From NCBI GenBank assembly GCA_012729765.1, contig JAAYCM010000033.1, positions 25,188 through 89,187 on the forward strand: 64,000 nt of DNA, given 5' to 3'. Under the pieces are notes generated by a model that ran no database searches, had not been told where the DNA came from, and was given only the letters and a program-made list of their open reading frames with translations. Shown here piece after piece: positions 8,162 through 18,000 of this stretch; within the stretch, counting starts at the first letter, position 1; every line of letters starts with the position of its first letter. The DNA is from Chloroflexota bacterium. GTDB taxonomy: Bacteria > Chloroflexota > Anaerolineae > Aggregatilineales > Aggregatilineaceae. A program made the position numbers and the translations under genes.

Positions 8162-9565
8162 ATGAAATCAATAAACCGAGGCATGATTTTACTGGCACTG
8201 GTCCTGTTTCTGGCGTTGGCCGCCAAGCCGCTCAAGGTTTCGTCGTCCGTTGCGAGCACATGCCCCGACGTCGTCCGGGAAGCATGGTCCACCACGGACG
8301 AGGTATGCACGGGCACGGGGCGCAACCAGGCATGTTACGGCCACATCATGCTCGAAGCCGAGCCGCAGACGCACGTCGAGCGGTTCGAGTTTGACCAGGA
8401 AGGGGACATCGTGAGCGTGGTCGATCTGCGCAGCCTGCGGCTGAGCCAGATGGACCTCGACAGCGGGGCGTGGGGCGTGGCCTTGATGCAGCTCCAGGCC
8501 AACATCCCGGATAGCCTGGGCGATCAGAATGCGACGCTGGTGCTGTTCGGTGACGTAAATATCGAGGATACCTTTGAGGTCGTGCCGCTGGTGGAGATGT
8601 CGGTCACCTCGCCGCACGTGATCAACGTACGGACGTTGCCCACAACCGAAGCGAACATTGCCGATACGCTGGCCCCCGAAGAAACCGTGATCGCCAACGG
8701 GCGGCTGGCAGACAGCAGTTGGGTGCGCGTGCACGCGCCGAACGGGCAAAATGGGTGGGTCTTCGCCGCGCTGCTCGATGGGCAGGACGCGCTCGATACG
8801 CTCGCCGTCGTGGAGCCAGGCTCGGTCTACTACGGCCCAATGCAGGCCTTCTACTTCAAGAGCGGCATGCAGGACGCGATCTGCCCCGAAGCGCCCAACA
8901 GCGGCATCCTGATCCAGACGCCCGAAGGCGTGGGCAAGATCACGCTGCTGATCAATGAGGTCGATATCCAACTCGGCTCGACCGTGTTCTTCCAGGCCCA
9001 GGCGGGCAATCAGATGGCTGTGCGGGTGGTCGAAGGCTCGGCCTATGTTCGGGCGAACGGGATTGCCTGGACGGCAACCGCTGGCAGCGAGATCGTTGTA
9101 CCAATGGGCGAGGATATGCGTCCGAGTGGGCCGCCCAGCCGCCCACAGCCCTACGATATTTCGATGGTGGGCGCGCTGCCGGTCGATCATCTGCCGCGCG
9201 AAGTGGTGGTCCATCCGCCGCTGACCCCGCAGCAGATCAACGCGTTGATCAATGAAACCATCTCGCCGGCAGCCGGACAGGATACGAACGGTGATGGTCT
9301 GCCCGGCAGCGATGACGGCACAGACACAGACGATGATCTGCCGCCCGGCCTGGTCGATAATCCCGGCCTGGATGGCGCCCTGCCGCCGGGGCACGGTGGC
9401 GATACACCGCCTGGGCTAGACGACGGGGGCGGCGATGACGGGGACGGCGATACGAGCGGTGGCAGCGATCTGCCGCCGGGCCTGGTCGACAATCCCGGCC
9501 TGGATGGTGAGCTGCCGCCGGGACACGGCGGCGCGCCGCCCGGCCAGACCAAGAAGGATAAGTAG
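8162..9565 (+). CDS. Secreted SH3-like domain protein with Pro/Gly/Asp-rich repeat tail
   Basis: An upstream open frame exists, but ATG 8162 begins a typical signal peptide (MKSINRGMILLALVLFLALA), giving 467 aa. No lipobox Cys is visible. A bacterial SH3-like domain lies at about residues 155-210 (INVRTLPTTEANIADTL then WVRVHAPNGQNGWVFAALL), the pattern of SH3_3 domains that often bind cell-wall or peptide ligands. A central beta-rich region follows. The last 75 residues are low complexity, with two near-identical copies of DLPPGLVDNPGLDG and LPPGHGG separated by Asp/Gly runs. The protein is probably exported. It ends 129 bp before the Ser/Thr kinase gene, with a terminator between them, so the two are separate units. 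Function is unknown. Confidence 0.75.
   Translation: MKSINRGMILLALVLFLALAAKPLKVSSSVASTCPDVVREAWSTTDEVCTGTGRNQACYGHIMLEAEPQTHVERFEFDQEGDIVSVVDLRSLRLSQMDLDSGAWGVALMQLQANIPDSLGDQNATLVLFGDVNIEDTFEVVPLVEMSVTSPHVINVRTLPTTEANIADTLAPEETVIANGRLADSSWVRVHAPNGQNGWVFAALLDGQDALDTLAVVEPGSVYYGPMQAFYFKSGMQDAICPEAPNSGILIQTPEGVGKITLLINEVDIQLGSTVFFQAQAGNQMAVRVVEGSAYVRANGIAWTATAGSEIVVPMGEDMRPSGPPSRPQPYDISMVGALPVDHLPREVVVHPPLTPQQINALINETISPAAGQDTNGDGLPGSDDGTDTDDDLPPGLVDNPGLDGALPPGHGGDTPPGLDDGGGDDGDGDTSGGSDLPPGLVDNPGLDGELPPGHGGAPPGQTKKDK
9335..9537 (+). repeat. Two-copy coding repeat in the SH3-like protein tail
   Basis: Two near-identical units of about 70 bp start at 9335 and 9467 (132 bp apart). Each encodes DLPPGLVDNPGLDG-x-LPPGHGG and they are separated by an Asp/Gly-rich spacer. 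Differences are mostly synonymous, which suggests the duplication is kept for its protein sequence. Confidence 0.75.
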
Positions 9566-9620
9566 CGAGTCTGCACCGAACGGCGCAAGCGCACCGCCGG
9601 ATAAATGAGTAGAATAGACT

Positions 9621-9652
9621 ACGCACCCTGATCACTAGGGTGCGTTTGCTTT
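9621..9652 (+). terminator. Rho-independent terminator after the SH3-like gene
   Basis: A 9-bp stem ACGCACCCT / AGGGTGCGT with a 7-nt loop is followed by TTGCTTT. It lies 56 bp past the stop at 9565 and before the kinase ribosome-binding site. Confidence 0.75.
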
Positions 9653-9694
9653 CCGGAGATGGCGGCGGGCACAGCCGCTTGAAGGAGCACGAGC

Positions 9695-12600
9695 GTGGAG
9701 AATCTCTCCGGTCAGGTAATCCGAGGCTATGAGCTGCGCGAGCTGATCGGCGTGGGCGGGTTTGCCGCCGTGTATCGCGCCTTCCAGCCGAGCGTCGAAC
9801 GTGAAGTCGCAATCAAGGTCATCCTGCCGCGCTACGCCAACAATCCGGAGTTCGTGCGGCGCTTCGATGCCGAGGCGCAGATGATCGCGCGGCTGGAACA
9901 TCTGCATATCGTGCCGCTCTACGACTATTGGCGCGAGCCGAACAACGCCTATCTCGTGATGCGCTGGCTGCGCGGCGGGAGCGTATTCAACTCGCTCCAG
10001 CGTGAAGGCCCCTGGCCGATCCCGATGGTTGCCCGGCTGCTGGAACAGGTTGCCACCGCGCTGTCCGTCGCCCACCGCCAGGGTATCATCCACCGCGACA
10101 TTACCCCGGCCAACATTCTGCTCGACGAGCAAAAAAACGCCTACCTGGCCGACTTTGGGATCGCCAAGAATATCATCGAAGAGGACGAGCTTCGGCAGCA
10201 GGAAGAGCATCTCTACGGCTCCCCCGCCTATATGGCCCCGGAGCGCATCCTGCGCGAGCCGGCCACGCCCCAGACCGATATTTACAGCCTGGGAATCGTG
10301 CTCTACCAGCTTCTCGTGGGCAAACCGCCCTTCGAGGCTCCCACCCACACAACCCTGATGCGCAAGCAGCTTCACGACCCGCTGCCCCCGCTGCAACTCC
10401 AGCGCCCCGATCTGCCGCACACGTTCAACGTCGTGATCTTACAAGCCACCGCCAAGAATCCCGACGCGCGCTATCACGACGCGCTGAGTATGCTTGACAG
10501 CTTCTACGAGGCGATGCGGCTGAGCAAGCAGGAAGTCCGCACGCCGGTTTCGGCAGCGGGGAGTTCCGGCGGCGAAACCATGCCGCTGGAAGGTGTCAAC
10601 ACCACGATCCAGCTTGATAGCGTGCCGCAGGTTGCGACGCGCGTGCTGGAACCGCCCAATCCCTACAAAGGACTGCGTGCCTTCGACGAGGCCGACGCGA
10701 GCGACTTCTTTGGCCGGGCCGAGCTGGTTCAGACGCTGCTCGACCGACTGATGGACGACGAGCCGGGCGGCGGGCGTTTTCTGGCCGTGATCGGCCCCAG
10801 CGGCAGCGGTAAGTCGAGCGTAGTCAAAGCTGGCGTGATTCCGATGTTGCGCGAGGGCGCGATCCCCGGTTCCGAGCGCTGGTTCATCGCCAAGATGGTC
10901 CCCGGCGCAAACCCCTTCGAGGAGTTGGAAAACGCGCTGCTGGGGGTTGCCGTCAGTTCGGCTGAGGGGTTGGGCAAGCAGTTGCGCAGTGGTCCGCGCG
11001 GCCTGCTGGAAGCGGTCGGTCAGATTTTGCCCGCGCCGGGCGGCGGTCACAGCGCCGATCTTGTGCTGGTGATCGACCAGTTCGAAGAGCTGTTCACGCT
11101 GGCTAGCGACGAAGCCGGGCGCACCCTGTTTCTCGACAGCCTGCGCACCGCCGTAACCGCGCCGGAAAGCCGCCTGCGCGTCGTGCTGACACTGCGCGCC
11201 GACTTCTACGACCGCCCGCTGCTGTATGCCGGGTTCGGCGAGTTAATCCGCCGCCATACCGAGGTGATCCTGCCGCTCGCGGCATCGGAGCTGCAGCAGG
11301 CAATCACCGCACCGGCCAACCGGGTCGGGCTGGCACTTGAAGCCGGGCTGGTCGCGGAGATCGTAGCCGGGCTGAACGAGCAGCCGGGCGCCCTGCCGCT
11401 GCTCCAGTTTGCGCTGACCGAGCTGTACGAGCGGCGCGAAAATGGGATGCTGACGCTCGATGCCTATCACGCCAGCGGGGGCGTTTCGGGCGCGCTGGCC
11501 CGCCGCGCCGAAGAGCTGTATGTCGGCCTGGACGAGCACAAACAGGCCGCCGCGCGCCAGATGTTCCTGCGGCTGGTCGCGCTGGGCGAGGGCACCGAAG
11601 ATACCCGCCGCCGCGTGCGCTGGGCCGAGTTGATCTCGATCGGTGAGGACAAAGCGACCATGCAGGCCGTGATCGACGCCTTTGGCGCATACCGCCTGCT
11701 CACGCTCGACCGCGACCCGCAGACGCGCGAGCCAACCGTCGAGATCGCGCACGAGGCGCTGATCTGCGAATGGCGGCGGCTGCGCCGGTGGCTGGACGAG
11801 AACCGCGACGATCTGCGCACCCAGCAGCAGTTAGCAGCAGCCACCACCGAGTGGCTCGTCACAGGGCGCGATCCGAGCTATCTGGCGACCGGCTCACGCC
11901 TGGTCCAGTTTGAGACGCTGGGCGGCGAAAGCGACGAACAGGTATCCCTGGCGCTCAACGCTGATGAAACAGCCTATCTCCAGGCCAGTATCGCGCTGCG
12001 CCAGCGAGCCGTGCGCCGCCTGCGCCTGTTCATCGCCGGGCTGATCGTGTTCTCAATTGTGGCGCTGGCGTTGGCGCTCTTCGCCTTCGATCGCCAGCGG
12101 CGGGCCGAGCGCGCCGAAGACAATGCCGTCGCCGAGCGCGATCGGGCCGACATACAGGCGGCGATCTCGCGCTCAGGCGAGCTGGCCGTGCGCGCGCTGA
12201 GCAATCTGGACCGGCGCGATACATCCCTGCTCCTGAGCCTGGAAGCAGTCAATGCGGCGGACACGTTCGAAGCGTGGCGCAGCGTCATGGCCGGGTTGCA
12301 GGCCAGCCCGCGCCTGACGATGTTCCTGCACGATCCCACCGCCGAAGTACGCAGTGTCGCCTACAGCCCGGACGGCGCGTGGCTGGCAGCCGGGGGACGT
12401 GACGGCGAGATCGTGCTGTGGGATATGCGCGCCGAGCGCCCGACTGCGCAGCGCATCACGACCGGGAGCGGGATCAACAGCCTCGTGTTCAGCCCCGACA
12501 GCCGCCTGCTGATCACCGGCAGCGCCGATGGCACCGTGAGCCGGTTGGAGATCGAAACCGGCGAGCCGGTCGGAGAGCCGCTGAGCGGCCATGAGGACGC

Positions 12601-14254
12601 CGTGTGGGGCGTCGCGGTCAGCCCGGACGGCACGCGCATCGCCTCGGCCAGCGGCGACGGTACGATCCGGCTGTGGGACACCGCCACCGGGGAGCCGGTC
12701 GGGGAGCCGCTGGAAGGTCACGACGATATGGTCTATACCGTCGCCTTCAGCCCGGATGGCCGCATCCTGGCCTCAGGCAGCGCCGACAACACCATTCGGC
12801 TGTGGGATGTCGCAACCGGCGAGCGGATTGGCCGGGCGCTGACCGGCCATACCAACTGGGTGTGGCGTGTCGCCTTCAGTCCTGACGGCAGTATCCTGGC
12901 CTCAGGCAGCGCCGACAACACCATCCGGTTCTGGAATCCCGATGACGGCACACCGTTCGGTCGCCCGCTGGAAGGGCACACCAACTGGGTGCGCAGCATC
13001 GCCTTCAGCCCCGATGGCGCACTGCTGGCCTCAGGCAGCACCGACGACACCGCCCGCCTGTGGGATGTCGAAACCGGGCAGCCGGTCGGGGCACCGATGA
13101 CCGGCCACACCGACCATATCTGGAGTGTCGCCTTCAGTCCCGATGGCCGCCTGCTGGCATCTGGCGCTGAGGATACGAGCGTGCTGCTGTGGCAGGTGCA
13201 GCGGCGCAGTCTCCTGGCGCGCGAGCTGGGCCAGCACGAGGATATTATCGAGGCGGTCGCCTTCAGCCCGGATGGCAGCATCCTGGCCTCGGCGGGCGGA
13301 TCGCCTTCCGGCACCGCGCGCGACAGCAGCATCCGGCTCTGGGATCGCGACTCCGGCACGGTCAGCGCCACGCTGGACGGGCACGAGGGTCAGATCACGA
13401 GTCTGGCGTTCAGCCCCGATGGCAGCATCCTGGCCTCGGCGGGTGAGGACCGGCAGGTTATGTTGTGGGATGTCGCCCGTGGAGAACGCCTCGGCGAGCC
13501 GCTGCACGGGCACCGCAACGCCGTTTTCGCGGTGGCCTTCAGCCCCGATGGCACACGCCTCGCCTCAGCCGGGGACGATGGCATGATTATATTGTGGGAC
13601 GTCGCCACGCACGAGCGGGTTGGACAGCCGCTCGTCGGCCACCGTGACGGCATCTTCTGCCTCGCCTTCAGCCCCGACGGACTGATTCTCGCCTCAGGCA
13701 GCCGCGACACAACGGTGATGCTGTGGGACCCGACGACCGGGCAGCCGGTTGGGGAGCCACTGGCCGGACACAGCCTGGACGTGGAAAGCATCGCGTTCAG
13801 TCCGGATGGCAGTATCCTGGCCTCGGCCAGCCGCGATCTGACCATTGTGCTGTGGGATGTCGCCACGCGCACACCGATCCGGCAGCCGCTCAGCGGCCAT
13901 ACCAATTATCTCACCAGCGTGGTTTTCAGCCCCGATGGCCGCCAACTGGCGTCGGGCAGTTGGGATACGACGATCATGCTGTGGGATGTGCGGGCCGGCG
14001 CGGCGCTGGCAGCGTTTCGGGGGCACGATGACACGGTGAGCGGTGTGGCGTTCAGCTCGGACGGGCAGACGGTGGCATCGGGCAGTTGGGACGAGACGGT
14101 AATGCTGTGGGATGTGAACCAGGCGCACTGGCGCGAGCAAGCCTGCCACGTGGCGAATCGCAATCTCACCCCGCTCGAATGGGCGCAGTTCTTCCAGGCC
14201 GAGCCATATCGGGAAACCTGCCCCGATCTCTCCGGCCAGCCGGAAACTGGCTAG
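9695..14254 (+). CDS. Membrane Ser/Thr protein kinase fused to STAND NTPase and 14 WD40 repeats
   Basis: The GTG start at 9695 has GAAGGAG 7 nt upstream. The 1519-aa product opens with a PknB-like kinase domain (about 10-275): VGGFAAVYRA glycine loop, Lys41, Glu60, catalytic Asp135 in HRDITPAN, Asn140, DFG at 153-155 and an APE motif near 181. The Lys usually found two residues after the catalytic Asp is Thr137. Then comes a STAND-type NTPase (about 320-760) with NPYKGLRAF, Walker A GPSGSGKSS (367-375) and Walker B LVLVIDQFEELF (Asp461). One transmembrane helix lies at about 774-794. Fourteen WD40 repeats of the bacterial AFSPDG type (about 874-1490) follow, enough for two seven-bladed propellers. 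The kinase and NTPase are presumably cytosolic and the propellers outside, if the single helix crosses the membrane. It is likely a ligand-gated signalling switch. Confidence 0.92.
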   Translation: MENLSGQVIRGYELRELIGVGGFAAVYRAFQPSVEREVAIKVILPRYANNPEFVRRFDAEAQMIARLEHLHIVPLYDYWREPNNAYLVMRWLRGGSVFNSLQREGPWPIPMVARLLEQVATALSVAHRQGIIHRDITPANILLDEQKNAYLADFGIAKNIIEEDELRQQEEHLYGSPAYMAPERILREPATPQTDIYSLGIVLYQLLVGKPPFEAPTHTTLMRKQLHDPLPPLQLQRPDLPHTFNVVILQATAKNPDARYHDALSMLDSFYEAMRLSKQEVRTPVSAAGSSGGETMPLEGVNTTIQLDSVPQVATRVLEPPNPYKGLRAFDEADASDFFGRAELVQTLLDRLMDDEPGGGRFLAVIGPSGSGKSSVVKAGVIPMLREGAIPGSERWFIAKMVPGANPFEELENALLGVAVSSAEGLGKQLRSGPRGLLEAVGQILPAPGGGHSADLVLVIDQFEELFTLASDEAGRTLFLDSLRTAVTAPESRLRVVLTLRADFYDRPLLYAGFGELIRRHTEVILPLAASELQQAITAPANRVGLALEAGLVAEIVAGLNEQPGALPLLQFALTELYERRENGMLTLDAYHASGGVSGALARRAEELYVGLDEHKQAAARQMFLRLVALGEGTEDTRRRVRWAELISIGEDKATMQAVIDAFGAYRLLTLDRDPQTREPTVEIAHEALICEWRRLRRWLDENRDDLRTQQQLAAATTEWLVTGRDPSYLATGSRLVQFETLGGESDEQVSLALNADETAYLQASIALRQRAVRRLRLFIAGLIVFSIVALALALFAFDRQRRAERAEDNAVAERDRADIQAAISRSGELAVRALSNLDRRDTSLLLSLEAVNAADTFEAWRSVMAGLQASPRLTMFLHDPTAEVRSVAYSPDGAWLAAGGRDGEIVLWDMRAERPTAQRITTGSGINSLVFSPDSRLLITGSADGTVSRLEIETGEPVGEPLSGHEDAVWGVAVSPDGTRIASASGDGTIRLWDTATGEPVGEPLEGHDDMVYTVAFSPDGRILASGSADNTIRLWDVATGERIGRALTGHTNWVWRVAFSPDGSILASGSADNTIRFWNPDDGTPFGRPLEGHTNWVRSIAFSPDGALLASGSTDDTARLWDVETGQPVGAPMTGHTDHIWSVAFSPDGRLLASGAEDTSVLLWQVQRRSLLARELGQHEDIIEAVAFSPDGSILASAGGSPSGTARDSSIRLWDRDSGTVSATLDGHEGQITSLAFSPDGSILASAGEDRQVMLWDVARGERLGEPLHGHRNAVFAVAFSPDGTRLASAGDDGMIILWDVATHERVGQPLVGHRDGIFCLAFSPDGLILASGSRDTTVMLWDPTTGQPVGEPLAGHSLDVESIAFSPDGSILASASRDLTIVLWDVATRTPIRQPLSGHTNYLTSVVFSPDGRQLASGSWDTTIMLWDVRAGAALAAFRGHDDTVSGVAFSSDGQTVASGSWDETVMLWDVNQAHWREQACHVANRNLTPLEWAQFFQAEPYRETCPDLSGQPETG

Positions 14255-14802
14255 CCTTCCTCGCCGGTGGCGGGCTTGAAGAACACGGCCAGATGCAGCG
14301 TGCCCAGAATCAGCCGGTCGCCATGCGCGATGGCGTATTCCTGATAGGGCAGCAGGCGCTCGTCATTGAGATAGGTCCCGTTGGAGCTGGCCAGGTCGAT
14401 CACGACGAGGCGGTCGCCGCGGCGCAGCAGCATACAGTGTCGCCGCGAAACGCCGTGCTGCACCGAATTGAACTCGGTCAGGTCCAGCACATCTTCCGCG
14501 CTCGGAAAGGCATGCCGCCCCAACACGACCGGCAGATCAGCGGTGAGCGTCTTGCAGATGCCGGATGGCAAAAACTGCAGGATCGCCAGGCTGCCGGGGC
14601 CAAAGCCGGTATCACCCTGGTGCACGATCGGGGGCGTAAAGGGGCGGCGCGCGATCAGGTTGGTGGTTGGCTCGAACTGTGTCCCGACCGGCTGGCCGCA
14701 CCACGCGCACAACTCGTCTTCCGGTTGCAGCGTAGCGCCACAGCGCGAACAAACCAGGGATGGATCGTCAGGCTCAGAGGACAGATCAGAAGAAGGCGTC
14801 AT
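14251..14802 (-). CDS. Zinc-ribbon / FHA-domain protein, second copy of the architecture
   Basis: The 183-aa protein has a zinc ribbon (CSRCGATLQPEDELCAWCG, about residues 18-36) and a C-terminal FHA domain (about 80-170). The FHA domain contains VVLGRHAFP, SRRHCMLL and SSNGTYLNDERLLP, the phosphothreonine-binding loops. It is convergent with the Ser/Thr kinase gene, and the two stops share the palindrome CTAG at 14251-14254. A head-to-tail contact of a kinase and a phospho-reader suggests a functional link. The zinc ribbon order and length match the protein at 7231-7779, so the two are probably paralogues that flank the kinase. Confidence 0.86.
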   Translation of the reverse strand: MTPSSDLSSEPDDPSLVCSRCGATLQPEDELCAWCGQPVGTQFEPTTNLIARRPFTPPIVHQGDTGFGPGSLAILQFLPSGICKTLTADLPVVLGRHAFPSAEDVLDLTEFNSVQHGVSRRHCMLLRRGDRLVVIDLASSNGTYLNDERLLPYQEYAIAHGDRLILGTLHLAVFFKPATGEEG

Positions 14803-15007
14803 TATTAGCTCAATTTCTTAAGATCAATCAACCAGGTAATCAGCCATACACACTTTTTCGTATTTCAGCATACGCGCTGCCCCGCCAAAGCGCAATCCTT
14901 TCTGGCGAAAAGCTCCAACTCAGCAGCGCGTCACATTTGCTTATAACTTCTAGTTATAGCTTAGCTGCAAAGCGCCCAATCCGGCAATCGGGATGCGGCG
15001 CCGCCCT

Positions 15008-18000
15008 TTAGATGACCTGGCCGAGCCACACTTCCAGCACGCGCACATCACCGGCATTATCGCCCAGGACGACCCGGCGCGCATCGACCGCCGCCAGGCA
15101 TACCGGCTCCTCGACCAGGTGCAGCACGGCCAGTTGCGTGCCCGCCACCAGGTCCCACAGCCGCAGCGTGTGATCATATGAGGCCGAGAGCGCATGGCGG
15201 CCATCCGGCAGGGCCGCAACGTCGCGCACCGCCGCGCGGTGTCCGGCCAGCGTGCGCAGCATCGCGCCCGTTTCCAGGTCCCACACCCGCAGCATGCCAT
15301 CCCCGCCCGCTGAAATCACCTGCTGGCTGCCGGGCAGCGCCGCCACGCTCAGCACCGGGCCGGTGTGCCCCTTCAATACACGCAGCGCCGCGCCAGCGTC
15401 GAGGTCCCATAATCGCAGCGTGCGGTCGCCGGAGGCCGAGATCGCGCGCCGCCCCTGCGGCAGCACGATCAGAGCGTTCACCAGATCGTCGTGCCCGGCC
15501 ATGATACGGATCGTCTCACCGGATTCGACGTCCCACAGCCGCAGTGAGCCGTCATACGCCGCCGAGAGCGCGCGCCGGCCATCCGGCAGGGCTGCCAGTC
15601 CGAGGACGCCGCTGGAATGGCCATGCAGGATACGGATCGTCTCGCCAGATTCGAGGTTCCACAGCCGCAGCGCGCCATCCGAGAGCGACGAGAGCACGTG
15701 CCGCCCATCGGGCAGCGCTGCCAGCTTGAGGATCGGCTCGGTCCGCCCTGGCGTCAGCCGCCGCCCCTGGCCCGCCACCAGGTCCCACAGTTGGAGCGTG
15801 CCGTCGAACGAGGCCGAAAGCGCCTGCTCCCCACCCGGCAGCAGTGTCAGGCTGCGGATCGACCAGCCGCGCTCGCGCACCGGCGGGATTGGCTCGTCGG
15901 CGCTCCGAACGTCCCACAGGCGCAGCGTGCCATCTTCCGAGGCCGAAATCACCCGCCGCCCGTCCGGCAGGGCTGTCACGCCGTTGACCGGCCCCTGGTG
16001 TCCGCGCAGCACCCGGAGTGCGGTGCCGCTGTCCAGGTCCCACAGGCGCAGCGTGCGGTCCGCCGAAGCCGAGATCGCGCGCCGGCCATCCGGCAGGGCC
16101 ACGACCGCGCTCACCGAGCCGCTGTGACCTTCCAGCACATACAGCGCGGCGCCCGTTTCCAGGTCCCACACCCGCACACTGCGATCATTCGAGGCGGACA
16201 GGACACGGCGATAGTCGGGCGGCACCAGCGCCACGCCGAGCACCAGCCCTTGATGCCCCTCGAAACTGTGCAGCAGCTCGCCGCTGTCCAGGTCCCACAA
16301 GCGCAGGCTGCGATCGAACGAGGCCGAGAGCGCACGCTGGCCGTCCGGCAGCACGATCACGCTGTTGATCGAGCGGGTATGGCCTTCCAATACGCGCAGT
16401 GTCTCGCCGGTTTCGACGTCCCACAGCCGCAGCGTGCCATCCCACGAGGCCGAGAGGGCGCGCCGCCCGTCCGGCAAGATCGAGACGCTGCGCACCGAGC
16501 CGATATGGCCTTCCAGCACCCGCAGTGTCTCGCCGGTTTCGACGTCCCACAGCCGCAGTGTCAGGTCGTCGGAGACAGACAGCGCGCGGCGGCCATCGGG
16601 CAGCACCGCGATATCGTAGACCGGCTCGGCATGCCCTTCCAGCACCCGCAGTGTCTCGCCGGTTTCGACGTCCCACAGCCGCATCGCCGGAATATCCGAG
16701 GCCGAGATCGCGCGCCGGCCATCCGGCAGCACGCGTGCGATCAGCACTGGCTCGGCATGCCCCTTCAGCACCCGCAGCGGGGCCGGATCGAGCGGAAAAC
16801 GCCACGCGTCGGCGGTGCGCAGATGGGCATAGCCCGCTAGCCAGGCATCGCACCGATCGCCCAGCTCGCGGTCGCCCTGATGGTGTGCGCGCTCGCGGAT
16901 GTGCTGGATCAGGTAAATTGGGCCGCGCCCGGCGTCCGGCTGCCCACCGTGCAGATGATAGGCTTCCCAGTCCAGCAGCCGCTCCAGCCGATAGAGCGCG
17001 TCGAGCCGCTGCCCCACCGCCGCCAGCGCCAGCCGGGTCGCGGCCAGGTCGTCACGCAGCGCCAGAATCCCGCGCGCGCCCGCCTCGGCCTGGATACGCT
17101 GCGGCGTGCGATAAGCTTCGACTAATCGCCGGGCGGCGTGCGGCAGAGCAGGGTCCGGCAGTGCGCGGCGGATGACATGTTCGCGGATCAGGCGGTGCAC
17201 GCCGATCGTATCCGGCGCAAGGGTTTCGATCAGATTCGCAGCGGTGAGCGCGGCCAGCGCCGGGGGTAGATCATCCGCGCTGGCAGCCAGAAGGCCCAGC
17301 CGCGCCAGCGGAACAGGCCCGTCAGCATAGGCGGCGGCCAGCATGAGTACCTGTCGCGCCGCGTCATCCAGACGTGCCCAGTGCCAGTCCATCAGGACGC
17401 GCACGGCAGCAGAATCGCGCTCGGCAGGCGGCGCATCCTGGCCCGGCACGTGTGCCTGCAGGGCGGCCAGCAGCGCTTCGACATCCTCAACGGGTGTTCC
17501 GCGCAGCGCCCCGGCTGCCAGACTCAGCACCAGGGGCAGGCCGCCGAGATAGGCCGCCAGCCGGTCGAGCGCCGGGCAGGCGGGACAGGCCGCGTGCAGC
17601 ACGGCGAGCGCTTCATCTGGCGCGAGCGGGCCGACTTCCAGCAGGTCGAAATCAGCCAGGGCGGCAGCCTGTTCCGACGTGATCAGCAGCCGGGCGTGCA
17701 GGTCCGTAATATGCAGGTTCGGGCCGATCTCGCGCTGCATGATATCCGCCGGGTTGGCCGCCCCATCGACGATCAACAGCGCATCGTCCTGGCGCTGGAG
17801 CAGCAGGCGGTGAAAAGCCGCCACCAGCAGGTGATCGCGCTGTGCGAGATCGGGCGTCGGCCCGGCTGCCGACAGGCCCAGCGTCTCGGCCAGCATCCCG
17901 ATCTCGTGCGCCCAGGCCCGCCCGCCGTCGATCCAGAAGATGCCGCCCGGATACGTCGCGCGCTGGCGGTGTGTATACTCCAGCGCGAGCTGCGTCTTGC

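Noticed and set aside
8189..9394. A 401-codon minus-strand frame
   Set aside because: Antisense to the SH3-like protein gene, whose signal peptide and domain are clear; the antisense product looks random.
12316..14130. Regularly spaced similar DNA units that might look like a repeat array
   Set aside because: They encode WD40 repeats of about 43 codons; spacing and variation follow the protein, so this is not a CRISPR or satellite.
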